A program made the translations under genes and the position numbers. A stretch of 64,000 nt of DNA from Chitinophagaceae bacterium (lineage in GTDB: Bacteria; Bacteroidota; Bacteroidia; Chitinophagales; Chitinophagaceae), in assembly GCA_024103425.1 (NCBI GenBank), contig JAGFIS010000041.1, positions 1 to 64,000 of the forward strand, read 5' to 3'. Position 1 is the first letter of the stretch. The number at the start of each line of letters is the position of its first letter. The notes below the pieces were generated by a model that did no database searches, had not been told where the DNA came from, and worked only from the letters and a program-made list of their open reading frames with translations. This document shows, piece by piece, positions 42,598 to 52,160 of the stretch.

Positions 42598-44193
42598 TTA
42601 GTTAAGGTCTGGGTATTTAATCTCTGTGCCGGGTGCAGGAGTTGCCTTCTTGAAGAAAGCCCTCAGATCTTCATTGCTGGTCTTCAGGTCATCTTTGCGC
42701 AAATACATCATGTGTCCGCTGCGATAGCCTTTCCAATCCATCCTGCTGTCGAGGCTGGCAGACTTATTGATTTGCCACATGTCGTATTTCGCATTGAAAT
42801 AGTCGCACGCACCGTCGTAGTAGCCTGACTGAACCAAAAGGTGCAGAGCAGGGTTAGACATCATGGCACTGCTTAGCTGCATACCCGTGCGGTCGTTATC
42901 GTTATTCCAGGGATATACCGGTCCGAACATGTAATATTTCAAATCGGTCTTGAACCCTAGATCATTTCTAAGATAATCGTTGATAGCCGGAGTGAAGGAG
43001 TGCAGCCATGAGTTCAGTTCGGCATTATAATCCGGTCCCATCCCCGCGTCCATCTGATCCTTACCTAGATAGCGGCTATCGAGTCTGCCTACAGTGAATC
43101 CCTTATCGCGAAGCAAATCTTTCCAAAAGAAATTGGGCCGGATGATGAGATTATTCTGCAATACACTTTCTTTCTTCAATCCCGAGTATCTCGCTACTGT
43201 AGCAGCAATCGAATTTCTGTCGCCCTCAGATAGAGAACCACCTCTGGCGAGTGCAGGCATGTACTTATCAATAGTGAATTTTTCTATTTCAGGAAGAATC
43301 TCTTCAAGGTCTTTGTTCTGTAAATCTGCCGGTAATTGTTTGTGATACCAGGCGGTCGCTGCATAATAAGGCAGCATCAACGCATCAGATGTCGGACCGG
43401 TTCTGGTGATACCCAGTTCGGTGGGGGAAACAAGAATTACACCGTTCAGGTAAACCCACTCCGAACTTTGAAGACGGTTTGCCAGGCCGGATACACGTGT
43501 TGTACCATAGCTCTCACCGATCAGAAATTTCGGTGAAGCCCATCTGTCATTTCTGGTGATGAACGCAGAAATCCATGATGCCAGATAGTTCACGTCAGCA
43601 TTTACTCCGAAGAATCTGGATTTGTCAACTGTCTTGTCGACGATTCTTGAGAAGCCGGTATTTACCGGACACACATATACAATGTCTGCAACGTCAATAA
43701 TAGAGTAGGGGTTTTCCTCAATTCCGTACGGCTGAACAGGATACCCTTCCGCAGAAATTTTTAATCTGCGCGGGCCGGTATAACCGATATTCATCCAGAC
43801 ACTTGCTGTACCGGGACCACCGTTGAACGATATTACCAATGGACGGTTGCTTCTGTCTTTCACGTCATCCCTTGTGTAGTAAACGTAAAAGAGTGTTGCG
43901 ATGGTTTTGCCGTCTTCGTTCCATACAGGCTGCATACCTGTATGCGCCGTATAACTGAACCTTTGACCTTTAACGGTGATCTGATGCTGGGTGCGTACAA
44001 CAGTATCGATTGGCAAGTGGACATCACCTGTAGTGGTGGTTCTGGCCGCCGGCCTTGCCTGAGCGTTACCCGCAGGAGCACCCTGAGCCGTAGCAGCTTG
44101 AGGAGGGCCGGAAGGCCTCTGAGCTTCAGAATAGGTGAAGGAGAATAAAGCAGCAGCAATAAAAAAGGCTTTAAATAGATAAGATTGGTTCAT
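42598..44193 (-). CDS. exported S10 serine carboxypeptidase-like peptidase
   Basis: The 531-residue protein has a signal peptide (about 1-24, ending YSEA), a low-complexity Pro/Ala/Gln linker (about 26-50) and an alpha/beta-hydrolase fold of the S10 family. ISFNGGPGTASVWMN forms the oxyanion region, IGESYGTTRVSG holds the nucleophile Ser, and the Asp/His end is near YYDGACDY and SGHMMYLR. It would remove C-terminal residues from peptides in the periplasm. A -7-like TACATTTA lies at 44223-44230. Confidence 0.92.
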   Translation of the reverse strand: MNQSYLFKAFFIAAALFSFTYSEAQRPSGPPQAATAQGAPAGNAQARPAARTTTTGDVHLPIDTVVRTQHQITVKGQRFSYTAHTGMQPVWNEDGKTIATLFYVYYTRDDVKDRSNRPLVISFNGGPGTASVWMNIGYTGPRRLKISAEGYPVQPYGIEENPYSIIDVADIVYVCPVNTGFSRIVDKTVDKSRFFGVNADVNYLASWISAFITRNDRWASPKFLIGESYGTTRVSGLANRLQSSEWVYLNGVILVSPTELGITRTGPTSDALMLPYYAATAWYHKQLPADLQNKDLEEILPEIEKFTIDKYMPALARGGSLSEGDRNSIAATVARYSGLKKESVLQNNLIIRPNFFWKDLLRDKGFTVGRLDSRYLGKDQMDAGMGPDYNAELNSWLHSFTPAINDYLRNDLGFKTDLKYYMFGPVYPWNNDNDRTGMQLSSAMMSNPALHLLVQSGYYDGACDYFNAKYDMWQINKSASLDSRMDWKGYRSGHMMYLRKDDLKTSNEDLRAFFKKATPAPGTEIKYPDLN

Positions 44194-44610
44194 AAGAATA
44201 TGTTTTTGGCTGGTTATAGACGTAAATGTAATCCTTGATTTTTCAAAAACCAGAAAAAAATTACAGGCGGTAAGAGATGAAATATCAAAAAATCACCCTT
44301 ATATACAGTGGGGATTGTTAAAACACAGGTTTCTTGGGAACGTATCTTTACGCTTTTTGCGTAAAATTCATAGGCTGTGAAAAAGGGTAATAATGCCCTT
44401 GCATCCCGGGGAGGTGTATTATAGCTTTGTATTAGAATCTGAACGGCGAAAATCCTTAAACTGATTCCAAAGAAAACAAAGGTTAGAGCCAACGGATTCA
44501 AACTATAACAATGGCAGTAGTACCCACCTTAAGTTACAAAATGGCAAACTAATCCGGTAGCCTGAAAAACCAAACCCCAAAAGGAATAACTCCTTAAATT
44601 TAGTTTAATC
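44194..44610. other. intergenic region between S10 peptidase gene and ribF
   Basis: No gene is supported; the 95-codon minus frame at 44214-44501 is A+T-rich and lacks protein character. A hairpin TTTACGC-TTTTT-GCGTAAA lies at 44347-44365 without clear function, and AAGGA-ATAAC-TCCTT at about 44581-44595 is another short palindrome. Confidence 0.5.
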
Positions 44611-44614
44611 TAAA

Positions 44615-44646
44615 AAAGCTTCCGTCTTGTACGGAAGTTTTTTTAT
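44615..44646 (-). terminator. bidirectional terminator overlapping the ribF stop codon
   Basis: CTTCCGT (44619-44625) and ACGGAAG (44631-44637) form a stem with A/T runs on both sides (minus strand CTTTTTTAG). The ribF stop codon (44643-44645) is part of the A-tract. Confidence 0.8.
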
Positions 44647-45584
44647 CGACTCCTGAACCATTCGCGGATGACGCTTTCGTCTTCGTGAATTTTTACGGCA
44701 AGCGCTTCAATGCTGTCGAACTTTTCTTCAGCTCTGATGTATTTCTTGAACCTGATACGTAATTTTTGACCGTACAGGTCCTTGTCAAAGTCGAAGAGGT
44801 TAGCTTCGATGGCCTCACGATTATCCGTGATGGTCGGACGGATACCGATACTCATCATACCTCTGTAAACAGCACCGTTCTCCTCATCGGGCAGCGTGGC
44901 CTCTATTGCATAAATCCCGTACCGGGGGATGAGTTTGTGCGGGTCGGCTACTTTAATATTTGCTGTCGGAAATCCCAGTGTTCTGCCTATTTGATTTCCT
45001 TTTACGACCGCTCCCTCTAGGAAATAATCATACCCGAGGCATTCGTTGGCAGTGAGGATGTCTCCGGAAGATAGTGCTTCTCTGATCTTGGTAGAGCTGA
45101 TGGTGATTTCTTCGAGTACATAAGCAGGGATTTCGTGAACTGAGTATCCATAAATAGTACTCAGTTTTTCCAGCAGTTTGTAGTCTCCCTTCCTGCCTTT
45201 TCCAAACCGGTGGTCGTAACCTGTGATAATCGATTTCGCGTGCAGTTTCCCGACAAGGAAGTCTGAAATATATTTTTCAGGTAGTGTATCCGAAAATTCT
45301 TTGGTAAACTCAACAACTACAACGTGGTCAATTCCCTGCTTTTCAAGCAGTTCCATTTTTTCCTCAAAAGAATTCAGCAATTGCAGTTTAGAATCTTTTT
45401 GCAGAACCAGCCTTGGATGCGGATGAAAAGTAACCAGTACAGATTCTCCGTTCTCTTTTTGAGCAGCTTCTTTCAGTTGCTGAATAATTTTCAGGTGGCC
45501 GGCGTGTACACCGTCGAAGGTGCCTGTTGTTATTGCGGCATTCTTGAAAGCGGGTAAACGGTCAAGGTCTTTGTGTATTTCCAT
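44643..45584 (-). CDS. ribF: bifunctional riboflavin kinase/FAD synthetase
   Basis: The 313-residue enzyme makes FMN and then FAD. The N-terminal nucleotidyltransferase domain has TTGTFDGVHAGHLKII and the ISSTKIREAL motif; the C-terminal flavokinase domain has GRTLGFPTANIKV and PRYGIYAIEA. A TACTTTGC -7-like box lies seven bases before the ATG, so the message should be close to leaderless. It is divergent from the TonB receptor gene. Confidence 0.96.
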   Translation of the reverse strand: MEIHKDLDRLPAFKNAAITTGTFDGVHAGHLKIIQQLKEAAQKENGESVLVTFHPHPRLVLQKDSKLQLLNSFEEKMELLEKQGIDHVVVVEFTKEFSDTLPEKYISDFLVGKLHAKSIITGYDHRFGKGRKGDYKLLEKLSTIYGYSVHEIPAYVLEEITISSTKIREALSSGDILTANECLGYDYFLEGAVVKGNQIGRTLGFPTANIKVADPHKLIPRYGIYAIEATLPDEENGAVYRGMMSIGIRPTITDNREAIEANLFDFDKDLYGQKLRIRFKKYIRAEEKFDSIEALAVKIHEDESVIREWFRSR

Positions 45585-45680
45585 CCGGATGCAAAGTAAA
45601 TATTATTTAGCCTGATTTCATTTTTTACGCTCTTATGACACTGGAGGATTTCATTTTTCTCACTCAATGAAGTTTTTGAG

Positions 45681-45688
45681 TACATTGC
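45681..45688 (+). promoter_or_regulatory. -7-like box for the TonB receptor gene
   Basis: TACATTGC is a one-base-short variant of TAnnTTTGC, 32 bases before the ATG at 45720. The S9B peptidase gene has the similar TATATTGC at 56398-56405. Confidence 0.4.
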
Positions 45689-45719
45689 CGCCCCAAATAA
45701 AAAATCAATCAGAAAGGTT

Positions 45720-48518
45720 ATGAAACATTTGCTGGCGGTCGCTTTTTTAATGATACAGATACCTCTTTTTGCTCAGAGTAATACAGTTACAGGAAAGGTT
45801 ACAGATGCTACATCCGGAGCCGTACTCGAGGGAGCTTCAGTAGTTATCAAATCCTCTCAAAGAGGTACTACCACAGACATTGAAGGGATCTTCTCGATTA
45901 TGGCGAATACTGATGATGTATTGCTGGTAACAATGATAGGGTACGAAATGCAGTCGGTTGACATAGGTGGCAGAACAGAAATCAATATAGCCCTTGTGCC
46001 ACAGTCTTTCAGTCTGGACGATATTGTATTGGTGGGTACCCGCGGGTCCGGAAGATCTAAGATTGAAACCCCTGTTCCGGTTGATGTCGTGAATATGCGT
46101 GACCTTTCTTTGAATTCAGGGAGGATGGAAGTCACGTCCATACTGAATACAGCAGTACCTTCGTTCAACTATAACCGTCAAAGTGGTAGCGATGGTGCAG
46201 ACCATATCGATATTGCTACACTGAGAGGCATGTCGCCCGACCAAACTCTGGTTTTGATTAACGGGAAGAGGAGGCATCCTGCTTCCGTAGTATTATTATT
46301 CGGTACGCGCGGACAGGGAAGTTCAGGTACTGATCTCAACTCCTTCCCATCGGCCGCGATTGAACGGGTTGAGATATTAAGAGACGGCGCTTCGGCTCAA
46401 TACGGCTCTGATGCGGTAGCAGGAGTCATCAACTTTGTCTTGAAAAAAGACATTAATAAACTGAATGTTCAAGCCGGATATTCCGGTTATTACGATCCGA
46501 AGTTTAATCCCGCTTATGCTAAGGGAATGGCTGAGAATCAATATATTTCATCAGGAAAAATTGATGGCAATGCGTTCAATACCAGTATCGACGGTGGATT
46601 CGCTGTCGGGAAAAATGGAGGATTTATGCATTTCTCAGGCGAGTTCACCACACAGGGAAAAACCTTCAGGCAGGTATTGAAAAGCGATGACTGGTCATCT
46701 TACTGGTCACTACCTGTAAACCCTGTAAGAAGGGCCAACGGAGAGGGTTCATCCAATACGGCAGGTGCTTTCTTTAATATGGAAGTTCCTTTGAACAATT
46801 CGGGCAAGACCAGCTTTTATTCCTTTGGTGGATATAATTATAAGTTCTCCGATGATTATGCTTACACGCGCTCCTGGAGTGGAATCATTGCAAGGCCCGA
46901 TCGTTTCCCGACTGACGGAACAGGAAAGCCGATAATGGTGCCGGGGATAGTAAGAGTAACGTCAGGCTCAGGCGGAGTGGACACTGTTTACGATCCGCAC
47001 ATCCAGACACGCATTCAGGATGCCTCCATTGCGGCAGGGTTTAAAGGTGATTTAAGTAACGACTGGACGTGGGATGCCAGCAACACTATCGGTGGTAACA
47101 GTTTCCACTTCTATGGGGATAAGACATTCAATGCGTCACTCGGAGCGGACAAAACTCATTTTGACGACGGAGGATACAGCTTCCTGCAGAATACAGCCAA
47201 TTTAAACTTCCTGAAAAAGATACCGGGAGTGGGAGGCGGACTGAACCTGGCAATGGGAGCAGAATTGCGCTACGAGCAATACAAACTTAAGGCCGGTGAA
47301 AAAGATTCTTATACAAACTACGATCCCAATAATAAGGACGGCGGAGCACAGGGCTTCCCGGGGTATCAACCTTCAGATGAAGTGAACGCTCATCGTACAA
47401 ATGTGGGTGTTTATGTGGATGGCGAACTGGAACTCAATCAGGATTGGCTCCTCGATGGTGCCATCCGCGCAGAGAATTACAGCGATTTTGGTTTTACCTC
47501 TAACTATAAATTGGCAGCGCGTTATAAAGCTGCTCATAATTTGAATCTCAGGGGATCAGTCAGCACAGGTTTTCGTGCACCCTCATTGCAACAACTCAAT
47601 TTCAGTTCCACGCTTACTGCCTTCCAGGGAAATAAAATCGTATCTGTCAAGATTTCTCCCAACTACAGCGATATCACGCGCTCTGCAGGTATCCCTGCTT
47701 TGAAGCAGGAAAAATCCTTCAACACCAGTCTGGGCTTATCCTGGAAGCCGGTGAATAACCTGCTCATAACCTTAGACGGCTACTATATCGGTGTAAAAGA
47801 CAGGATTGTGTTGTCCGGCCAATTTAATGCCAACGACCCCACACTTGATCCTGCTTTGATAGCAGAGATGCAACGCACCAATGTTACCACAACTCAATTC
47901 TTCGCTAATGCTGTGAATACTTCTAATCTGGGGGTGGATATCGTGGTAGATTACAAAAAGAAATTCGGTCGCCAATATTTCAACGTACTCTTCGCAGGCA
48001 ACCTGCAGAAGATGAAGATTACCAAGATCAACGTTCCAAAAAAATTATCAGACACGCGTGATCACGAGGCTGTCTTCTTTAATTTCAATCAGCAGAGTGT
48101 TTTGCTGGCATCGGCACCGCCCGCAAAATTCTCCATGAATCCTGAGTATGGAATCGACAGGTTCTCTGTGGGTGTGCGTTTCACCTACTTTGGAAAAATC
48201 AGTTTTCTGGGAATAGGCGTTGGCCCGATCTACGAAACTCCCATGATTCCTACGGATGCAGATCCAAGCAAGCTGATCAAATACGAAGTCATCTACAAAG
48301 GAAAAATTGCAAGCGACTTATATGTTTCATATAAGTTCAGCAATAAAGTAAAACTGTTTGCCGGAGCAGATAATATATTCAACGTGCACCCTGATCTCGG
48401 TGTGTTGCAGGCTGCCAAATTCTGGTCGTTCAATAACCAGTCGGGCGGACCGTGGGATGCTGTGCAGATGGGACAGAACGGTATCAGACTGTTTACCAGG
48501 ATAGCCCTGACACTATAA
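45720..48518 (+). CDS. TonB-dependent outer-membrane receptor
   Basis: The 932-residue receptor has a signal peptide (1-19), a CarboxypepD_reg-like domain (about 22-95, VTGKVTDATSGAVLEGASV), a TonB-box region near FSLDDIVLVGTRGSGRSK, a plug (about 115-245, with LRGMSPDQTLVLINGKRRH and IERVEILRDGASAQYGSDAV) and a C-terminal beta barrel. No SusD-like gene follows, so it is not a standard SusCD pair; substrate could be a metal chelate, cofactor or oligosaccharide. A terminator follows at 48542. Confidence 0.94.
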   Translation: MKHLLAVAFLMIQIPLFAQSNTVTGKVTDATSGAVLEGASVVIKSSQRGTTTDIEGIFSIMANTDDVLLVTMIGYEMQSVDIGGRTEINIALVPQSFSLDDIVLVGTRGSGRSKIETPVPVDVVNMRDLSLNSGRMEVTSILNTAVPSFNYNRQSGSDGADHIDIATLRGMSPDQTLVLINGKRRHPASVVLLFGTRGQGSSGTDLNSFPSAAIERVEILRDGASAQYGSDAVAGVINFVLKKDINKLNVQAGYSGYYDPKFNPAYAKGMAENQYISSGKIDGNAFNTSIDGGFAVGKNGGFMHFSGEFTTQGKTFRQVLKSDDWSSYWSLPVNPVRRANGEGSSNTAGAFFNMEVPLNNSGKTSFYSFGGYNYKFSDDYAYTRSWSGIIARPDRFPTDGTGKPIMVPGIVRVTSGSGGVDTVYDPHIQTRIQDASIAAGFKGDLSNDWTWDASNTIGGNSFHFYGDKTFNASLGADKTHFDDGGYSFLQNTANLNFLKKIPGVGGGLNLAMGAELRYEQYKLKAGEKDSYTNYDPNNKDGGAQGFPGYQPSDEVNAHRTNVGVYVDGELELNQDWLLDGAIRAENYSDFGFTSNYKLAARYKAAHNLNLRGSVSTGFRAPSLQQLNFSSTLTAFQGNKIVSVKISPNYSDITRSAGIPALKQEKSFNTSLGLSWKPVNNLLITLDGYYIGVKDRIVLSGQFNANDPTLDPALIAEMQRTNVTTTQFFANAVNTSNLGVDIVVDYKKKFGRQYFNVLFAGNLQKMKITKINVPKKLSDTRDHEAVFFNFNQQSVLLASAPPAKFSMNPEYGIDRFSVGVRFTYFGKISFLGIGVGPIYETPMIPTDADPSKLIKYEVIYKGKIASDLYVSYKFSNKVKLFAGADNIFNVHPDLGVLQAAKFWSFNNQSGGPWDAVQMGQNGIRLFTRIALTL

Positions 48519-48541
48519 AGTAAATTGTATTTCAGTTAAGC

Positions 48542-48580
48542 AAGGTGGCGTGTGAATTCATTCGCCGCTTTGTTTTTCTT
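48542..48580 (+). terminator. terminator after the TonB receptor gene
   Basis: AAGGTGGCG (48542-48550) pairs with CGCCGCTTT (48563-48571) with two G-U pairs, followed by GTTTTTCTTT. A GTG at 48552 in frame with purM lies in the loop, which argues against that upstream start. Confidence 0.65.
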
Positions 48581-48632
48581 TAATCGTTCTATTTATTCTA
48601 CTTTTACAACCTTTGTAAAAACAGAGATTCAG

Positions 48633-49772
48633 ATGTCATTATATTCCAAGAGAGGTGTTTCGGCTCAGAAAGAAGAGGTTCATTATGCAGTGAAGGATTT
48701 GTACCAGGGATTGTACAAAAAGGCATTTTGTAAGATTTATCCCGACTACTTAACCGATAACGAAGAGTTTGTAAATATTATGCACGCCGATGGTGCAGGT
48801 ACAAAGAGTATTCTGGCTTATCTGTACTGGAAAGAGACAGGGGATGTGTCTGTCTGGAGAGGTATTGCACAAGATGCCATCGTAATGAATCTCGACGACC
48901 TGATTTGTGTTGGAGTGTATGATAAAATCCTCTTCAGCAGTACGATAGACAGGAATAAGAATCTGATTCCCGCCGAGGTACTCAAGGAAATTATCGACGG
49001 TTCCGAAGAGTTCTTCGAGCTCATGCGCTCTTGCGGCGTGAATATTTACTACATGGGTGGCGAGACTGCCGACGTGGGTGATGTAGTGCGCACTATTGCC
49101 GTGAATGGTACGATGACTGCTCGCTGGCCCAAGCAAGGTATCATCACCAATGAGAAGATTAAACCCGGTGATGCGATCGTCGGACTGGCTTCTTACGGGA
49201 AAGCCATCTATGAGAAAGAAGAGAACAGCGGCATCGGCAGTAACGGACTGACCTCTGCACGTCATGATATCCTTGAGAATTATTACGCAAAGAATTTCCC
49301 CGAGTCTTATGATCCGTCATTAACAAGGGATGTTGTTTACATCGGCGAACACAGGATTGAGAATATCAAAGAAATCCTTTCACCGACACGCACTTTCGCA
49401 CCGGTGATGAAACAGGTGTTCAAAAAGCACTTTGACGATATTCACGGACTCGTGCATTGCAGCGGAGGAGGGCAGACCAAGTGCCTCAAGTATGTGCCCG
49501 ACTTTGTGCGTATTGTCAAGAAAGATATGTTCCCCGTTCCGTCAATTTTCAAAAAGATACAACAGGCAAGTGGTGTGAGCAATTACGAGATGTACCAGGT
49601 ATTCAATATGGGCTGTCGTCTGGAGATTTATACTACCGAAGAAAAGGCTGCAGAGATTATCGATATCGCCGAATCATTCGAAGTGGAGGCAAAGATTATC
49701 GGCAAAGTAGAAGCCTTCGAAGAGAAAGAACTCATCATCGAGTGCGAAGATGAGATTTTGTATTATCAATAA
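48633..49772 (+). CDS. purM: phosphoribosylformylglycinamidine cyclo-ligase (AIR synthetase)
   Basis: The 379-residue enzyme closes FGAM to AIR in purine synthesis. It has the AIR-synthase N-terminal part (SLYSKRGVSAQKEEVHYAV, IMHADGAGTKSILAYL, AQDAIVMNLDDLICVG) and the C-terminal domain (GLASYGKAIYEKEENSGIGS, IHGLVHCSGGGQTKCLK). This long form is the type usual in Bacteroidota. The start is ATG 48633: an upstream in-frame GTG at 48552 lies inside the preceding terminator hairpin. Confidence 0.9.
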   Translation: MSLYSKRGVSAQKEEVHYAVKDLYQGLYKKAFCKIYPDYLTDNEEFVNIMHADGAGTKSILAYLYWKETGDVSVWRGIAQDAIVMNLDDLICVGVYDKILFSSTIDRNKNLIPAEVLKEIIDGSEEFFELMRSCGVNIYYMGGETADVGDVVRTIAVNGTMTARWPKQGIITNEKIKPGDAIVGLASYGKAIYEKEENSGIGSNGLTSARHDILENYYAKNFPESYDPSLTRDVVYIGEHRIENIKEILSPTRTFAPVMKQVFKKHFDDIHGLVHCSGGGQTKCLKYVPDFVRIVKKDMFPVPSIFKKIQQASGVSNYEMYQVFNMGCRLEIYTTEEKAAEIIDIAESFEVEAKIIGKVEAFEEKELIIECEDEILYYQ

Positions 49773-50164
49773 AAAAGCAGTAATGGACGAGCGTAGGGCT
49801 TGTTCCTTTTCTAGCGCAAGATAAACATCCGTCGAAACATCGCCGTATGTCTTCTTTCACTTAGTTGTAAAGGTATGATTAAAGGAAAAAACTTTTTGGT
49901 TTTTATGACAGTATCTTGCGCCAGGCCAGGTTTTTCTAGCGCAAGTGTTCGGCGACAGCCGGTCACTTGATGCTTACTGAATCCGCCCGTTTTTAACGGG
50001 GTTAAAAAAAATAGATATTCTGTTCTCCTGCGTATTACAAAAGCAGTTGCGAGGTTGATTATTCATTAAATGAACACTTCCTTTTCGAGAATAACCGTTG
50101 TAACTCTTCGCTCCCCAATGCAATTGGGGGAGATTTACCAGGATTGTGTCCTGCGCCAGATTGG
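49773..50164. other. intergenic region with four REP-like CTnGCGCnnG motifs
   Basis: No gene is supported. CTAGCGCAAG occurs at 49811-49820 and 49936-49945; the reverse-orientation CTTGCGCCAG is at 49915-49924 and CCTGCGCCAG at 50150-50159. GCGCAAGATA (49814-49823) and TATCTTGCGC (49912-49921) form a perfect inverted pair. Also present: CCCGTT-TTT-AACGGG near 49987-50001 and CTCCCCAAT-GCA-ATTGGGGGAG near 50111-50132. Confidence 0.6.
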
Positions 50165-51202
50165 TTATCTCTTGCTTCCCACAGTATAAGCCCTCCATTT
50201 ATCAATCAGCACTTCCATATCATCGGGCAGTTTGCTTTCGAAGAACATCTCTTTTCCGGTTGTGGGATGCACAAATCCGAGTTGATAGGCGTGGAGTGCG
50301 TGACGCGGACAAAGCGCAAAGCAGTTATCTATAAACTGTTTGTATTTAGAGAAGACAGTGCCTTTTACAATTCTGTCGCCACCGTAGAGTTCGTCGTTGA
50401 ACAGGGGATGGCCAATGTATTTCATGTGTACCCTGATCTGGTGCGTGCGGCCTGTCTCTAACCTGCATTCTATCAGGGTGACGTAATTAAATCGCTCCTT
50501 AACTGTATAATGCGTTATAGCCTCTTTTCCGTGATCGCCATCGGGGAAAGCATCAAACAATTTCCTGTACCGCAGATTGCGTCCAACGTTTGCCACGATA
50601 GTGCCTGAATCATCAGCAAGGTCTCCCCATACAAGTGCCAGGTACCTGCGGTGAACTGTATGGTCGAAGAATTGTTTGGCCAATACGGAAAGAGACTGTT
50701 GATTTTTTGCAAGCACTAAAAGTCCGGATGTATTCTTGTCAATCCTGTGTACCAGTCCGAACCTGTACAATTCTTCCTCACTGATGCCCGGATGTTGTTG
50801 CAGCAAGTGATAGGCAACGCCATTGACCAACGTGCCTGACGGGTTGCCACTTCCGGGATGCACTACCAGTCCGGCAGGCTTCTCGACCACCATCAGTTCT
50901 TCGTCTTCGTAAACGATATCAAGAGGTATGTTTTCCGGAACAATTTCGTTAAGGTCGGGTGAGTAGTCTTGATAAACCGTAATGGTATCGTCAGGCCTAA
51001 TCTTGTAGTTGGATTTGACGGATTTCCCGTTTACGAGTACGCGTTCCTGTTCTATTGCCTGCTGAATTTTGTTACGTGTAGCCCCTTCGATGCGATTCAT
51101 CAGGAACTTATCGATACGAAGCGGTTCCTGTCCTTTAGCACAAACGATGGTATGCGTTTCAAAAAGTTCTTCCGACGAGTCTGTATTTTCCGCTTCTGTC
51201 AT
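50165..51202 (-). CDS. rluD: 23S rRNA pseudouridine synthase, RluD type
   Basis: The 345-residue protein has an N-terminal S4 RNA-binding domain (about 27-85, LRIDKFLMNRIEGATRNKI) and the RluA/RluD catalytic domain with Asp155 in GLVHRIDKNTSG. TLIECRLETGRTHQIRVHMK is the second motif. It modifies uridines in large-subunit rRNA. RluC/RluD distinction is from the S4 domain plus motif similarity. Confidence 0.92.
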   Translation of the reverse strand: MTEAENTDSSEELFETHTIVCAKGQEPLRIDKFLMNRIEGATRNKIQQAIEQERVLVNGKSVKSNYKIRPDDTITVYQDYSPDLNEIVPENIPLDIVYEDEELMVVEKPAGLVVHPGSGNPSGTLVNGVAYHLLQQHPGISEEELYRFGLVHRIDKNTSGLLVLAKNQQSLSVLAKQFFDHTVHRRYLALVWGDLADDSGTIVANVGRNLRYRKLFDAFPDGDHGKEAITHYTVKERFNYVTLIECRLETGRTHQIRVHMKYIGHPLFNDELYGGDRIVKGTVFSKYKQFIDNCFALCPRHALHAYQLGFVHPTTGKEMFFESKLPDDMEVLIDKWRAYTVGSKR

Positions 51203-51290
51203 ATCAGATTATTGAACCGGTCTTTTAATGTGCCCTCTTCAGATTTCGAGAGACCATTGTTCTACTACCTTCGGAAGATTTACCAATAGA

Positions 51291-52001
51291 CTATTTAAGG
51301 TTGTGGTACACCTTCTGTACGTCTTCGTCCTGCTCCATGGCATCTACCAGTTTTAGGACTTCCGTGGCACTTTCTTCGGGCAGTTCAACTGTATTACTTG
51401 GAATCCATGTTAGTTCTGAACTGATGACCTCAATACTTTTTTCTTCCAGAGCTTTAGACATATTTCCGAATTCGTTGAATGAAGTACGGATGATAATATT
51501 GTCTTCGCTGTCTTCACCGATTTCTTCAAGGCCGTAGTCAATCAGATCCAGCTCTAATTCTTCAAGATCCTGACCGGAGTTTTTGATTTTAAATTCTCCC
51601 ATATGGTTGAACATAAACGACACGCTGCCGCTGGTACCGAGCGATCCTCCGTTTCTGTTGAAGTGCATTCTTACGTTGGCTACCGTACGTGTCGGGTTAT
51701 CAGTAGCAGTTTCAACCAGTATGGCTACCCCGTGAGGTGCAAATCCTTCATAGATTTCTTCGTGGTAATCGGTCATATCCTTACCAACAGCTCTCTTGAT
51801 AGCTGCTTCTACGCGGTCTTTCGGCATATTAACCGATTTCGCGTTTTGGATACACCTTCTGAGTGCAGGATTGTTTTCAGGTTCCGGGCCGCCCTGTTTT
51901 ACGGCAATAGCAATCTCTTTTCCAATACGAGTAAACTGTTTCGCCATCTTGTCCCAGCGGGCAAACATGGTGGCCTTTCTCACTTCAAAAATTCTTCCCA
52001 T
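51291..52001 (-). CDS. yebC: YebC/PmpR-family protein
   Basis: The 236-residue product matches YebC ([65 protein letters not shown]). The family was described as a transcription regulator and more recently as helping ribosomes at proline stretches, which is of interest beside the unusual EF-P in this genome. An exact -7 box TAAATTTG lies at 52021-52028 (minus strand), 19 bases from the ATG. Confidence 0.95.
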   Translation of the reverse strand: MGRIFEVRKATMFARWDKMAKQFTRIGKEIAIAVKQGGPEPENNPALRRCIQNAKSVNMPKDRVEAAIKRAVGKDMTDYHEEIYEGFAPHGVAILVETATDNPTRTVANVRMHFNRNGGSLGTSGSVSFMFNHMGEFKIKNSGQDLEELELDLIDYGLEEIGEDSEDNIIIRTSFNEFGNMSKALEEKSIEVISSELTWIPSNTVELPEESATEVLKLVDAMEQDEDVQKVYHNLK

Positions 52002-52020
52002 GGGTATCGCTTTTAGGTCG

Positions 52021-52028
52021 CAAATTTA
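52021..52028 (-). promoter_or_regulatory. Bacteroidota -7 box for yebC
   Basis: The minus strand reads TAAATTTG followed by CG. It faces the channel gene promoter at 52129 in the divergent region. Confidence 0.65.
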
Positions 52029-52128
52029 AGAAGTTAAAGCTATAAGATTAAAACGTGTGTTATACTTGAGCAGGATAAACATAAGATTGTGTTTGTTAAA
52101 ACAATAAATGCAGCAAAAAAATGTTCTT

Positions 52129-52136
52129 TAGATTTG
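52129..52136 (+). promoter_or_regulatory. Bacteroidota -7 box for the potassium channel gene
   Basis: TAGATTTG, followed by C, is an exact match, 24 bases before ATG 52161. It lies within an in-frame extension starting at 52089, which is therefore unlikely to be translated. Confidence 0.6.
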
Positions 52137-52160
52137 CACCATACTTCAGGGTTATCTGAG

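Noticed and set aside
44347..44365. hairpin TTTACGC-TTTTT-GCGTAAA as terminator or riboswitch
   Set aside because: The T run is in the loop, not after the stem, and no gene ends or starts next to it; no riboswitch class is recognisable upstream of ribF (no RFN element).
44214..44501. 95-codon minus-strand frame in the gap before ribF
   Set aside because: A+T-rich gap with no homologue I recognise, no promoter and no clear coding character; treated as non-coding.
48552..48632. 27-codon N-terminal extension of purM from GTG
   Set aside because: The GTG lies in the loop of the preceding terminator, and homologues start at MSLYSKRG.
48750..49265. 171-codon minus-strand frame
   Set aside because: Antisense to purM, which has full family motifs.
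49987..50001. CCCGTT-TTT-AACGGG hairpin as a terminator
   Set aside because: On neither strand is it followed by a T run, and it lies more than 200 bases after the purM stop codon.
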